Shown: piece after piece, positions 22,030-33,965 of the stretch
Position numbering within the stretch: position 1 is the first letter of the stretch
How the letters are laid out: every line of letters begins with the position of its first letter
Assembly: GCA_947095585.1 (NCBI GenBank)
Contig: OX352761.1
Location: 57,396,432-57,460,431 of the forward strand
Source: Nephrocerus scutellatus
Taxonomy: Eukaryota; Arthropoda; Insecta; Diptera; Pipunculidae
Direction of reading: 5' to 3'
Length of the DNA stretch: 64,000 nucleotides
Position numbers and translations under genes: made by a program
Notes under the pieces: generated by a model
What the model was told of the DNA's origin: nothing
What the model saw: only the letters and a program-made list of their open reading frames with translations
Database searches by the model: none

Positions 22030-23204
22030 TTAATTAAAATATTTGCTTATATACGTTTCCCGTAATCTGCAACCTAAATTATACCAAGTTCCATTTTCTG
22101 AATTTGCTGATGACAGATCAACCTCATCCATGATATCTCTTATATTATTTTCGGGGTTTAATTCGTCTTCGGGTACATCACTGTCCTCTGAGACTTCATC
22201 TGCATCCATTTCATCGTTCAGACTCGAATAATCCAAACATAAATTATGTAGCACAAATACTGCATATATAATTTTACATGCAGCCGTTGGGTGGTAATGT
22301 AGCGTACGATGCCGTAGTAGGCATCGGAACCTCGATTTTACGAGACCAAAACATTTTTCGACAATGTTCCTCGCCCTTATAAATTTCACGTTGTATCGAA
22401 ATTCCCTGCTTCCATTTACCGGATTCTTGCAGGGAACAAGCAACCAAGGTTCCAGGGGAAACCCGGAATCACCTAATAGAATGTTTGTTTGGTTAGAAAT
22501 ATTTGAGAAATTATTTCCGTAGTTGCGATTTCATCCAGATTGCCGAGTCGTGTACCGAACCTGGAAACCGTGCATTTGCATAATTAATACGCATTGAATT
22601 GCAACAAGCAACTACATTTATACTGTGGTATCCTTTTCTGTTGCGAAATAAATTCCCACGAAAAAATTCGGAATCCTCAGGTGGTGCAATTATTGCAATC
22701 GCGCCAAGCACTCCGTCCATTTCATATTTTCTTGACAAGCCCAATTTTGTTTCCGCTTGATGAAGAACATCTTGTGGGAACTTTATGACATCATCTAATA
22801 AATAAGTGCATATTAGACTTGTGACTTCTTTTATACAACGAAATGCGCTTGGCTGCGATACTGTTAGAATATGGCAACTTCCAGCTGCAACCTGATATGA
22901 CCCATGACCATAGAAATTTAGAGCACACAGTAATTTAATTCTGAAGGGGATCGGGGATTTCCGTGACATTAGCTCCAACTTTAGTATTAAAAATTCCACT
23001 GTTCGCTTATTAAGCCCAAACAATTTCTTAAATCGGAATGAGGGCAATCCATAAGGATCACTTGCATCTCGGAGCATCCGTAGATTGGCGCGGTGTTGAA
23101 TTCTAATGATGAAAATTTTATAATCCTAAATAAATCAGGAATGTATTTACGTACCTGGCACGTCTTTCGTTTCGTTCTCTGGTATATCGTAGAATGTATG
23201 ACAT
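22030..23204 (-). pseudogene. Harbinger DDE transposase, copy 2
   Basis: Exons 23204-23155 and 23102-22030, with the same 52-bp GT-AG intron. It differs from copy 1 by one residue (Arg to Cys near 22808, as in copy 3). It carries the Gly substitution at the first catalytic Asp (VLGAI) and the shared frameshift at about 22512. Second Asp and Glu motifs are intact. Confidence 0.8.
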
Positions 23205-23382
23205 TTTCTAATTTTGGGACTTATTTTAATTATTTGCCTATTTTAAAAAATTTTACAAAACAATTTGTCCCTATCACAGAATTTGACATATTCGAATCAG
23301 TTTTTGTCTATAAAACTTCATAAAAGCACCTAATTTATGACTTATATGTTATGTCAAAATAACATAGAAAATAATAATAAAA

Positions 23383-24189
23383 AAGTCCATTTGAGCGTGT
23401 AGCTTTGGACATTGTCGGGCCACTTCCAACTAGCTATGAGGATAATAAATACATACTTACCTTTCAGGACGATTTGACAATGTTCACTGAAGCTATGCCT
23501 CTTCCAAACGCTGAATCTTCAACTGTGGCGCGTTGTTTTATAGAAGAAAAAAATTATATGTCGTTTTGGACCACCCGATGTGGTATTAACTGATCATGGT
23601 ACTAACTTCTTGAGTAACGTTTTTAAGGAGGTTTGTAAGCTTTTGAAAATCAAAAAGATACAGACAACTCCATACCATCCGCAAACGAACGGAGCTTCAG
23701 AGCGTAGTCACCGAACGCAAGCTGAATATCTTAGGCACTATATCAACAAAGACCAACTTTCATGGGACACTTGGTTACCATACGGATGGTTCGTATATAA
23801 CACGACACCTCATAGTAGCACAAAATTTAGTCCTTTTGTACTAATTTATGAATTTCCTGCACGGATACCCAATTCCATAAACAGAAGTCCTCAAGTTTCT
23901 TATAATTATGATAACTATGCTACAGAGCTAAAGGCTCGTTTACAACATGGCTATCAGATCGCCAAACAAGTTTTACTGGACAAAAAAGAGAAGTCAAAAA
24001 CATACTACGACATTTAATGTAGGTGATAAAGTTTTTATAAAAAACCACACACGAAAGAATAAGCTCTCTGCATTATGGGAAGGACCGCATGGGGTAACCA
24101 ACATAATATCAGATGAGAACACAGAAGTTAAAGTTGGAAATAAATTAAAAATACTGCATAACAACAACATAAAGATCTTGTCGGAATAA
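23383..24189 (+). pseudogene. Gypsy B integrase core and C-terminus, copy 3
   Basis: As copy 2, starting at SPFERVALDIVGPLP, broken at the same A-run, then LTDHGTNF (second Asp), GASERSHR (Glu) and the same later frame change before FNVGDKVFIKNHT. It reads HYINKDQ where copies 1 and 2 read HYVNKDQ. Confidence 0.82.
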
Positions 24190-24234
24190 CTTCAAAATTT
24201 AGACAGCACTCTCTTAAGGAATTCCTTCATTCCG

Positions 24235-24657
24235 ATGATAAATTTAACTCTTCTGAAATCTAAAATTAGCACAACTTCTATAAACGTAACCCCTATTAAA
24301 CTGCTTAAATACGATGAAAACTATAATCTAGCGGAACTTTCTTACCAAGTGGATTTGTTAAAGAAAGAGGAAGGAAAAGGTTTACAAAACTTAGATAAAC
24401 ACGATGCACACCATTATATAGTAATATATAGTCTAGCTTTAGTAACTTGCATAATCATGTTGTATATTTATAAGTACCATTATAAACTGAAAACCATTGT
24501 AACAAAGTTAAGACAGCAACCAACGGAGAATGAAAACAAACCAAAACCCAATGAAGAAACTATCGATGAAGTTTTTGTTAATCAATCAATTGTACTAGAA
24601 CAAGATAAAAACAACGCTAACCCAAACCCAAGCCCAAGATTCACATTGTCATCATAA
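24235..24657 (+). pseudogene. Envelope-like C-terminal remnant, copy 3
   Basis: 140 codons with the same membrane segment. It combines the Lys of copy 1 with the Gln and Asn of copy 2 at the three variable tail positions. Confidence 0.5.
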
Positions 24658-25025
24658 TATAAAATAATTTAAAGAAAAAAAATATATATACGATAAGAAA
24701 TGTGTAAAACAACTTTATAACGTTGTGTTAAAATAATTAAGGAAGTTATTAATGTTTAAAGATTCAAAAAAATATAAAAATTAGATTAGAAAATATAGAA
24801 TTATGAAATATAGAATAAAATCCTAAAATTAGATTAGAAAATATTTTTTTCAAATCCATACAAAAACAAACAAAAAAATATATGAATATGTACACAAGAA
24901 AAAAAGAAGAAAAACAGTATATATATAATTTTGTAAATACATAGTGTACGGTAAAATATGGCTTTTCAACAACTATGTCTCGAAAATTCCAACCGTGGAA
25001 TTTCCTTCTTGTAAGGGGGGTGGGA

Positions 25026-25612
25026 TGTAGTGATCGCACTACATGTCGCTCATCAAATCAACTCTCCTAAATATGATCTTCTTTCCGACGACGTCAAATG
25101 CGTCACAATATCGGAAGTACGACAAGTACGCTGCAGCGCTCACTTTTCATGTCAGACATAAATATTTCATGTTCATGAGCTCGTCAACCGATACCCGCTT
25201 CAGCATTCAATGCTGTGTATATACAACACTGCAGCTATAACAAATAGCAATACACATAATTCATGCGATCGCTCTACATTCAATGCTGTGTATATACAAC
25301 ACTGCAGCTATAACAAATAGCAATAAACGTAATTCATGCGATCCCTCTGCATTCAATGCTGTGTATATACAACACTACAGCTATAACGAATAGCAATACA
25401 CTTTCCCAATTGTTCCATACCGAATACAATGCTATACGGCGGCGGATACACACGAAATCCAAAGTCAAGTACAATTGTAGGTATAGAGAGAAAGGGTGAA
25501 TGGACATCGTCAACGGCATTAGCTGAGTGTATGAACTATATCCAGAGCCATTGACGAATTTTATGCTGATGCATTAATATTGTGTAATAATTTACCGACT
25601 TAATTGTTTAAC
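25026..25612 (+). repeat. Gypsy B partial LTR, copy 3
   Basis: TGTAGTGATCGC start after GGGGGGTGGGA, triple 73-bp repeat, then Harbinger sequence. It shares the CATGTCGC(T)CATC variant with copy 2. Confidence 0.6.
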
Positions 25613-26001
25613 CCAATATTGGCCCGTATTCCGGGATTTCAAAATTTTATGTTATTTTTTTATGTTACAATTTTTAAAAACGAAGTAACATAAAATTTTT
25701 TGTAATTCGGTTTTCTAAACATGTTATGTTATTTTAACTTTCAGTGTAACATGATCTTGTGCAATTGAATTAAAAAAATCTAGTACATTTTTTTTGTCTT
25801 GTGTTTCTATACGTATGCTATATTGCTTTGACAAAGCCGGCTTGGCTTACAACAACAATAGCATAAGCATAACGCCGAAAATAAATCCAAAAAATTTTAG
25901 GATTAAGAAACTAAAGTCATTTTATAGTTATGGTGCTCACCGAAAGGCGGTAAAGCCAAAAGCATATAGCAGTAGTTTTCAAAAATATTTATTTTAACGG
26001 A

Positions 26002-26637
26002 ATGGCAGCAATTAAAGGTCGGTATAAAAACTTTTTTGGTTATTTATAGTTGTTATTTTTTTATGTAATTTTGTGAATTTTACACTTATTAAATTTTAGA
26101 AAAAGTAACACGCCAACCCAAAACAACCCGCGAGCAATATGATATATACGTATCATATCTTGAGACACATGCAGAGTTATGCATTAAAAAGGATTCTGAT
26201 GATTCAGTTCAAGAACTATGGGATGAATTGGTTAATATGTTAAATGCAGCCGTAGGAGCTACAAGAAATAAAAACCAATGGAAAAGTATATACTTATAAA
26301 TACTACTTATAAATATAAATTTTACTTTTAGATTTTTGAAAACTGCCATAATGCTGTGCGGCATAAAAAAACAACCATCCCCAGACCCAGAACCATCACC
26401 TTCTTGTGCTGTACCTAAGGATCCACCGAAAGTGACCCGAAAAAGGAAAAGGATAATGGTATGAAATAATCATGCATGATTACTTTTAATTAATTTAATT
26501 TAAAAATAATTTAATTTTCAATATTATAGAAGACTTCGAAAAGAAATATCTGGAGTTAAAAAAACAAAAAATTGAAGTAATGAGGGAAGGGTTTAACAAA
26601 ATAGCAAATGCACGATATAGCCGAGAGCATCAAAGAT
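26002..26637 (+). pseudogene. Harbinger Myb/SANT-like protein gene, copy 3
   Basis: ATG at 26002 and the first two exons match copies 1 and 2. About 158 bp are deleted from exon 3 (AFTER CATAAAAAAA at about 26369), removing most of the region after HNAVRHKK, and the 3' end is shortened by 30 bp. The deletion is not a multiple of three. Confidence 0.55.
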
Positions 26638-26702
26638 AATAATTACTTATTATTTATATTTATTATTTATTTATTTGAAATAAAAATAATTAAAATAATT
26701 AA

Positions 26703-27857
26703 TTAATTAAAATATTTGTTTATATACGTTTCCCGTAATCTGCAACCTAAATTATACCAAGTTCCATTTTCTGAATTTGCTGATGACAGATCAACCTCAT
26801 CCATGATATCTCTTATATTATTTTCGGGGTTTAATTCGTCTTCGGGTACATCACTATCCTCTGAGACTTCATCTGCATCCATTTCATCGTTCAGACTCGA
26901 ATAATCCAAACATAAATTATGTAGCACAAATACTGCATATATAATTTTACATGCAGCCGTTGGGTGGTAATGTAGCGTACGATGCCGTAGTAGGCATCGG
27001 AACCTCGATTTTACGAGACCAAAACATTTTTCGACAATGTTCCTCGCCCTTATAAATTTCACGTTGTATCGAAATTCCCTGCTTCCATTTACCGGATTAT
27101 TGCAGGGAACAAGCAACCAAGGTTCCAGGGGAAACCCGGAATCACCTAATAGAATGTTTGTTTGATTAGAAATATTTGAGAAATTATTTCCGTAGTTGCG
27201 ATTTCATCCAGATTGCCGAGTCGTGTACCGAACCTGAAAACCGTGCATTTGCATAATTAATACGCATTGAATTGCAACAAGCAACTACATTTATACTGTG
27301 GTATCCTTTTCTGTTGCGAAATAAATTCCCACGAAAAAATTCGTCATCCTCAGGTGGTGCAATTATTGGAATCGCGTCAAGCACTCCGTCCATTTCATAT
27401 TTTCTTGACAAGCCCAATTTTGTTTCCGCTTGATGAAGAACATCTTGTGGGATCTTTATGACATCATCTAATAAATAAGTGCATATTAGACTTGTGACTT
27501 CTTTTATACAACGAAATGCGCTTGGCTGCGATACTGCTAGAATATGGCAACTTCCAGCTGCAACCTGATATGGCCCATGACCATAGAAATTTAGAGCACA
27601 CAGTAATTTGATTCTGAAGGGGATCGGGGATTTCCGTGACATTAGCTCCAACTGTTCGCTTATTAAGCCCAAACAATTTCTTAAATCGGAATGAGGGCAA
27701 TCCATAAGGATCACTTGCATCTCGGAGCATCCGTAGATTGGCGCGGTGTTGAATTCTAATGATGAAAATTTTATAATCCTAAATAAATCAGGAATGTATT
27801 TACGTACCTGGCACGTCTTTCGTTTCGTTCTCTGGTATATCGTAGAATGTATGACAT
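26703..27857 (-). pseudogene. Harbinger DDE transposase, copy 3
   Basis: Exons 27857-27808 and 27755-26703. A private 20-bp deletion near 27650 shifts the frame early (after the RTV of FGLNKRTV). The DDE core here reads GVLDAIPIIAPPEDDEFF, with Asp where copies 1 and 2 have Gly; this matches the catalytic DxTHIPI-type motif of the family and is probably ancestral. The shared frameshift after SQLRK (about 27185) is present. Inactive. Confidence 0.8.
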
Positions 27858-28030
27858 TTTCTAATTTTGGGACTTATTTTAATTATTTGCCTATTTTAAA
27901 AAATTTTACAAAACAATTTGTCCCTATCACAGAATTTGACATATTCGAATCAGTTTTTGTCTATAAAACTTCATAAAAGCACCTAATTTATGACTTATAT
28001 GTTATGTCAAAATAACATAGAAAATAATAA

Positions 28031-28604
28031 AATTGAAACTGACCGGAATACCAAAAAGGCATTTTTCATTTTATATGATATAATAACATGATAAAATTTT
28101 GTCGCCGGAATAGAGGCCATTATTAATATTGGGCAATAATTTAATTGCTTACGCAGTTAATAGTGCATCGCACTATATCTGGAGCATTAATTATTTGATT
28201 TATCGATATTGGAAAATATTGCTGATGAGTGCATTTCCGTGAACTGCGTTTGATTTGGGGACAAAGATCGTTTGGATTTGAGCATATAAAAGGGGAGTAA
28301 AATCTAGTTGAAAAGTCAGAGTTAATCCGAATTCTAATCAAGAACATTCTAGTAGAGGTCGCAGCCAAGCTCAAGACAGCGGGCCTCCCTAGAATTGTAA
28401 AATTACTAAAACTTACTTAATTATCTAGTAGAGGTTGCAGCCAAGCTCAAGACAGCGGGCCTTCCTAGTAATATATAACTAAAGCACAAAAATAAATACT
28501 TAATTGTTTACCTAACAAAATTAAACGTTTTTTACATTTACTCTCCGCCTAAGGGAAGACCCTTAGCCATAACGAAGCACGGTTACTACCTCCGGCGGTA
28601 AAAC
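28031..28604 (+). other. LTR-like promoter and polyadenylation region
   Basis: Follows Harbinger copy 3. TATAAAAG at 28285-28292 looks like a TATA box. A 76-bp direct repeat (28348 and 28424, TCTAGTAGAGGT) follows, with AATAAA at about 28490. Words such as CACTATATCTGGAGCATT and ATTAATATTGGGCAATAATT echo the Gypsy B LTR (about 15810-15870), so this may be the rest of that LTR or a related one. It ends at about 28604, where the satellite starts. No open frame. Confidence 0.45.
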
Positions 28605-31600
28605 ATACGAATCGCTTGAGAAATTGCTTGGGCTACAAAGTTTCAGACCCTATTTGCCAGATCCCAGAATTTCCATAGGAACAAGTCTTATAGTCGCATC
28701 CTAGTCCTACATACCGATTTTCATACGAATCGCTGGAGAAATTGCTTAGTTCACAAAATTCCACACCCTATTGGCACTATCCCAGAATATCCATAGGAAC
28801 AAGTCTTATAGACGCATCTTAGTCCAACATACAGAATTTCATACGAATCGCTTGAGAGATTGCTTAGTCCAAAAAATTTCAGGACCTAGTGGCCAGATCC
28901 CGGAATTTCCATAGGATTTTTTTTCTCATAGTCGCATCATAGTCCTACATACAGAATTTCATACGAATCGCTTGAGAAATTGCTTGGTTTGCAAAATTCC
29001 AGACCCTTTTGGCTTGATCCCAGAATTTCCATAGAAACAAGTCTTAAAGTCACATATTAGTCCTACATACCGAATTTCATGCGAATTTCTTGGGAAATTG
29101 CTTGGTCCTCAAAATTCCAGAAATTTAAATATATATGTATTACACAGCTAAACAATACATATAAGCATACAATTTCCATAGGAAATTGCTCTATCCCAGA
29201 ATTTCCATAGGAACAAGTCTTAAAGTCACATCCTAGTCCTACATACCGATTTTCATACGAATCGCTGGAGAAATTGCTTAGTTCACAAAATTCCACACCC
29301 TATTGGCACTATCCCAGAATATCCATAGGAACAAGTCTTATAGACGCATCTTAGTCCAACATACAGAATTTCATACGAATCGCTTGAGAGATTGCTTAGT
29401 CCAAAAAATTTCAGGACCTAGTGGCCAGATCCCGGAATTTCCATAGGATTTTTTTTCTCATAGTCGCATCATAGTCCTACATACAGAATTTCATACGAAT
29501 CGCTTGAGAAATTGCTTGGTTTGCAAAATTCCAGACCCTTTTGGCTTGATCCCAGAATTTCCATAGAAACAAGTCTTAAAGTCACATATTAGTCCTACAT
29601 ACCGAATTTCATGCGAATTTCTTGGGAAATTGCTTGGTCCTCAAAATTCCAGAAATTTAAATATATATGTATTACACAGCTAAACAATACATATAAGCAT
29701 ACAATTTCCATAGGAAATTGCTCTATCCCAGAATTTCCATAGGAACAAGTCTTAAAGTCACATCTTAGTCCTACATACCGAATTTCATGCGAATTTCTTG
29801 AGAAATTGCTTGGTCCACAAAATTCCAGAACCTATTGGCTCTATCTCAGAATTCCCATAGAAACAAGTCTTAAAGTAACATCTTAGTCCTACATACCGAA
29901 TTTCATGCGAATTTCTTGAGAAATTACTTGGTCCATAAAATTCCAGACCCTATAGGCTAGATCCCAGAATTTCCATAGAAACAAGTCTTAAAGTCACATC
30001 TTAGTCCTACATACCGAATTTCATGCGAATTTCTTGAGAAATTGCTTGGTCCACAAAATTCCAGAACCTATTGGCTCTATCCCAGAATTTCCATAGGAAC
30101 TAGTCTTACTGTCGCATCTTAGTCCAACATACCGAGTTTCATACGAATCGCTTTGGAAATTGCTTAGTCCAAAAATGTCAGACCCTATTGGCCAGATCCC
30201 AGAATTTCCTTAGGAACAAGTCTTGTAGGCACATCTTAGTCCTACATACCGAATTTCATACGAATCGCTTGAGAAATTACTGGGTTCATAAAATTCCAGA
30301 CCCTATTGGCCCTGTTCCAGAACTTCCATAGGAACAAGTCTTATAGTTGCATTTTAGTCCAACATACCGAATTTAAAACAAATCGCTTGAGAAATAGCTT
30401 GGTCCCAAAAATTCAGACCCTATTGGCCAGATCCCAGAATTTCAATAGGAACAAGTGTTATAGTCGCATCTTAGCCCTAAACAGTTAATTTCATACGAAT
30501 CGCTTGAGAAATTGCTTTGTCCACAAAATTCCAGACCCTATTGATCCTATCCCAAAATTTCCATAGGAACAAATACCAAATTTTATACGAATCGCTTGAG
30601 AAATTGCTTGGTTCCAATAATTCCAGACCCTATTGGCCAGATCCCAGAATTTCCTTACAAACAAGTCTTATAGTCGCCTCTTAGTTCTACACACCGAATT
30701 TCATATGAATCGCATGAGAAATCGCTTGCACCCCGAAATTCAGTTCCTATAGACATATCCCAGAAATTCAATAGCAACAAATCTTCTTCTTCTTAGTCCT
30801 TCATTTCGAATTTCGTAGAAATCGCTTGAGAGATTGCTTGGTCCCAAAAATTCTAGACCCTAATTTCAGACCTTAATGACCATATTCCGGAATTGCAGTA
30901 GGAGCAAGTCTTATATTCGCATCTTAGTCCTTCAATTTTCATTTCATAGAAAAAGCTTCAGAAATAGCGTTGTTCCTGAAATTCCAGACCATAATGACCC
31001 TATTTCGGAATTTCCGTAGTCACATCTCGCTTGGGAAAATGTAAGTTCCCGAAATCCCAGACCATAATGACCATATTCCAGAATTTCCAAAGGAACAATT
31101 CTTATAGCCGCATCTTAGTCCTACATACCGTATTTCACACAAATCGCTTGAAAAATTTCTCTGTTCCAGAAATTTCAGACCATAATGACACTTCCCTAGA
31201 ATTTCCATAGGAACAAGTCTTATAGTCGATCTTAGTCCTACGTACCGGATTTCATACGAATCGCTTGGTCCCCAAAATTAAAGACCCTATTGGCCAGATC
31301 CCAGACTTTCCATAAGAACAAGTCTTATAGTTGCACCTTAGTCCTACATAACGAATTTAAAAAAATCGCTAGAGAAATTGATTGGTCCACAAAATTCCAG
31401 ACCCTATTGGCCTTATTACAGAATTTCTATAGGAACAAGTCTTATAGTCGCATCTTAGTCCTACATACCGAATTTTATACGAATAGCTTCAGAAATTGCT
31501 TGGGCTCCAAAATTCCAGACTCTATTGGCCAGATCCCAGAATTTCCATAGGAACAAGTCTTAAAGTCGCATCTTAGTTTCTACATACCGAATTTCATACG

Positions 31601-33965
31601 AATTGCTTGAGAAATTGCTTGGTCCCAAAAATTCCAGTCCCTATTGGCCAGATCCCAGAATTTCCATAGAAACAAGTCTTATAGTCGCATTTTAGTCCTA
31701 CATACAGAATTTTATACGAAACGCTTGAGAAATTCCCTATTGTCCCTATTCTAGAATTTCCATAGGAACAAGTCTTATAGTTGCATCTTAGTCCTACATA
31801 CCAAATTTCATACGAATCGCTTAAGTACACAAAATTGCTTGGTCCCAAAACTTCTAGACCCTATTGGTCATATCCTAGAATTTCCATATGAACAAGTCTT
31901 GCAGGCGCATCTTAGTCCTACATACCGAATTTCATACCAATCGCTTGAGAAATTGCTTGGATCACAAAATTCCAGACCCTATCGGCCCTATCCCAGAACT
32001 TCCATAAGAACAAGTCTCACTGTCGCACTTAGTCCTACATACCGAATTTCATACAAATCGCTTGAGAAATAGCTTGGTCACAAAAATTCCTGACCATATT
32101 GGCCAGATCCCAGAATTTCTTATAGGAACAAGACATATAGTCGCATCTTAGTCCTACATACCGATTAATACGAATCGCTTGAGAAATGGCTTGGTCCACA
32201 AAAATCCAATCCCTATTAGCCCTATCCTAGAATTTCCATAGCAACAAGTCTTATAGTCGCATCTTAGTCCTACAAACCGAATTTCATACGAATCGCTTGA
32301 AAAATTGCTTGGTTCCAAAATTCCAGACCCTTTTGGCCAGATCCCAGAATTTCCATAGGAACAACACTTATAGTCGCACCTTAGTCCTACATACCAATTA
32401 ATATGAACCGCTTGAGAAATTGCTTAGTCCACAAAACCCCAGACCCTATTGGCTCTATCCCAGAATTTCCATAGGAACAAGTCTTTTAGTCGCATCTTAG
32501 TCATACATTCCGAATTTCATACGAATCGCTTGAGAAATTACTTCGTCCACACAATTCCATTCCCTATTGGCCCTATCATAGAATTTCCATAGGAACAAGT
32601 CTTATAGCCGCATGTTAGTCCTATATACCGAATTTCGTACGATTCGCTTGAGAAATTGGCTGGTCCCAAAATTCCAGACCCTATTGGCTAGAGCCCAGAA
32701 GTTTCATAGAAACAAGTCTTATAGTCGTATCTTAGTCCTACGCACCGGATTTCATACGAATCGCTTGGTCCCCAAAATTAAAGACCCTATTGGCCAGATC
32801 CCAGAATTTCCATAAGAACAATTCTTATAGTTGCACCCTTGTCCTACATACCGAATTTCATAAAAATCGCTAGAGAAATTGCTTGGTCCACAAAATTCCA
32901 GACCCTATTTGCTAAAGCCCAGAAGTTCCATAGAAACAAGTCTTAAAGTCGTATCTTAGTCCTACGTACCGAATTTCATAAAAATCGCTAGAGAAATTGC
33001 TTGGTCCACAAAATTCCAGACCCTATTGGCTAGAGCCCAGAAGTTTCATAGAAACAAGTCTTATAGTCGTATCTTAGTCCTACGTACCGGATTTCATACG
33101 AATCGCTTGGTCCCCAAAATTAAAGACCCTATTGGCCAGATCCCAGAATTTCCATAAGAACAATTCTTATAGTTGCACCCTGGTCCTACATACCGAATTT
33201 CATAAAAATCGCTAGAGAAATTGCTTGGTCCATAAAATTCCAGACCCTATAGGCTAGATCCCAGAAGTTCCATAGAAACAAGTCTTATAGTCGTATCTTA
33301 GTCCTACGTACCGAATTTCATAAAAATCGCTAGAGAAATTGCTTGGTCCACAAAATTCCAGACCCTATTGTCCCTATCACGGAATTTCTAAAGGAACAAG
33401 TCTTATAGTCGCGTCTTAGTCCTACATACCGTATTTCGTACGATTCGCTTGAGAAATTGGCTGGTCCCATAATTCCAAACCCTATTGGCTAGAGCCCAGA
33501 AGTTCCATAGAAACAAGTCTTAAAGTCGTATCTTAGTCCTACGTACCGGATTTCATACGAATCGCTTGGTCCCCAAAATTAAAGACCCTATTCGCCAGAT
33601 CCCAGAATTTCCATAAGAACAATTCTTATAGTTGCGCCCTGGTCCTACATACCGAATTTCATAAAAATCGCTAGAGAAATTGCTTGGTCCACAAAATTCC
33701 AGACCCTATTGGCTAGAGCCCAGAAGTTCCATAGAAACAAGTCTTATAGTCGCATCGTTGTCCTACATACCGAATTTTATACGAATAGCTTAATAAATTG
33801 CTTGGTCCATAAAATTCCATTCCCTATTAGCCCTATCCTAGAATTTCTTAAAGTCGCATCTTAGTTCTACATACCGAATTTCAATACGAATCGCCTGAGA
33901 AATTGCTTAATCCAAAAAATTCTAGACCCTATTGGCCCTATCCGAGAATTTCCATAGGAACTCGC
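28605..33965. repeat. 118-bp satellite array, about 45 units
   Basis: Anchor GAATCGCT occurs at 28609, 28727, 28845 and on at 118-bp steps. A typical unit has AGAATTTCCATAGGAACAAG, CGCATCTTAGTCCTACATAC, GAATTTCATACGAATCGCTT, GAGAAATTGCTTGGTCCACA and AAATTCCAGACCCTATTGGC. Units are diverged by scattered substitutions and short indels, and they alternate GGCCCTATCCC and GGCCAGATCCC at the junction. Higher-order duplications of 532, 342 and 459 bp are visible. Open frames inside it are by-products of the repeat. Confidence 0.95.
28672..29752. repeat. 532-bp higher-order duplication within the satellite
   Basis: The block with the rare variant CGAATCGCTGGAG (28726) recurs at 29258, offset 532 bp. 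Both copies hold the same foreign-looking insert (ATATGTATTACACAGC ... ACATATAAGCATAC) and the same run ATAGGATTTTTTTTC, so they arose by one segmental duplication. Confidence 0.85.

Larger units (their letters stand above)
20753..23378. mobile_element. PIF/Harbinger transposon, copy 2
   Basis: Almost identical to copy 1, offset by 4862 bp, with the same two convergent genes and the same frameshift. Confidence 0.75.
18521..23382. repeat. Tandem unit A2 (4.86 kb), recombinant of A1 and A3 types
   Basis: The same content as A1. In the left part A2 shares A3-specific variants: ACAATGTTCACTG, CTTTCATGG, AACAACAACAT, and an extra AAAATCCTAAAATTAG block at about 19955. In the right part it shares A1 variants: intact SANT exon, Gly in the transposase DDE site. 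The switch lies between about 20390 and 20480, inside the LTR 73-bp repeats. Confidence 0.9.
23383..28030. repeat. Tandem unit A3 (4.65 kb)
   Basis: Same content as A1 and A2 with private deletions: about 158 bp of the SANT gene (after 26370), 30 bp at its 3' end (near 26633) and 20 bp in the transposase (near 27650). Beyond the Harbinger end, unit A3 leads into 28031-28604 rather than another integrase copy. Confidence 0.9.
25613..28030. mobile_element. PIF/Harbinger transposon, copy 3
   Basis: The most diverged of the three copies, with the deletions listed under unit A3. It alone keeps the ancestral first catalytic Asp codon in the transposase and a GT at the SANT intron 2 donor position (GAAAAGTATATA near 26281). 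Confidence 0.75.

Noticed and set aside
30306..32815. Several open frames reading NFHRNKSYSRILVL-like peptides
   Set aside because: They are translations of the 118-bp satellite and shift or end with its indels.
28605..33965. Regular repeats resembling a CRISPR array
   Set aside because: The whole 118-bp unit repeats with no unique spacers, and the context is eukaryotic transposon DNA. It is satellite DNA.
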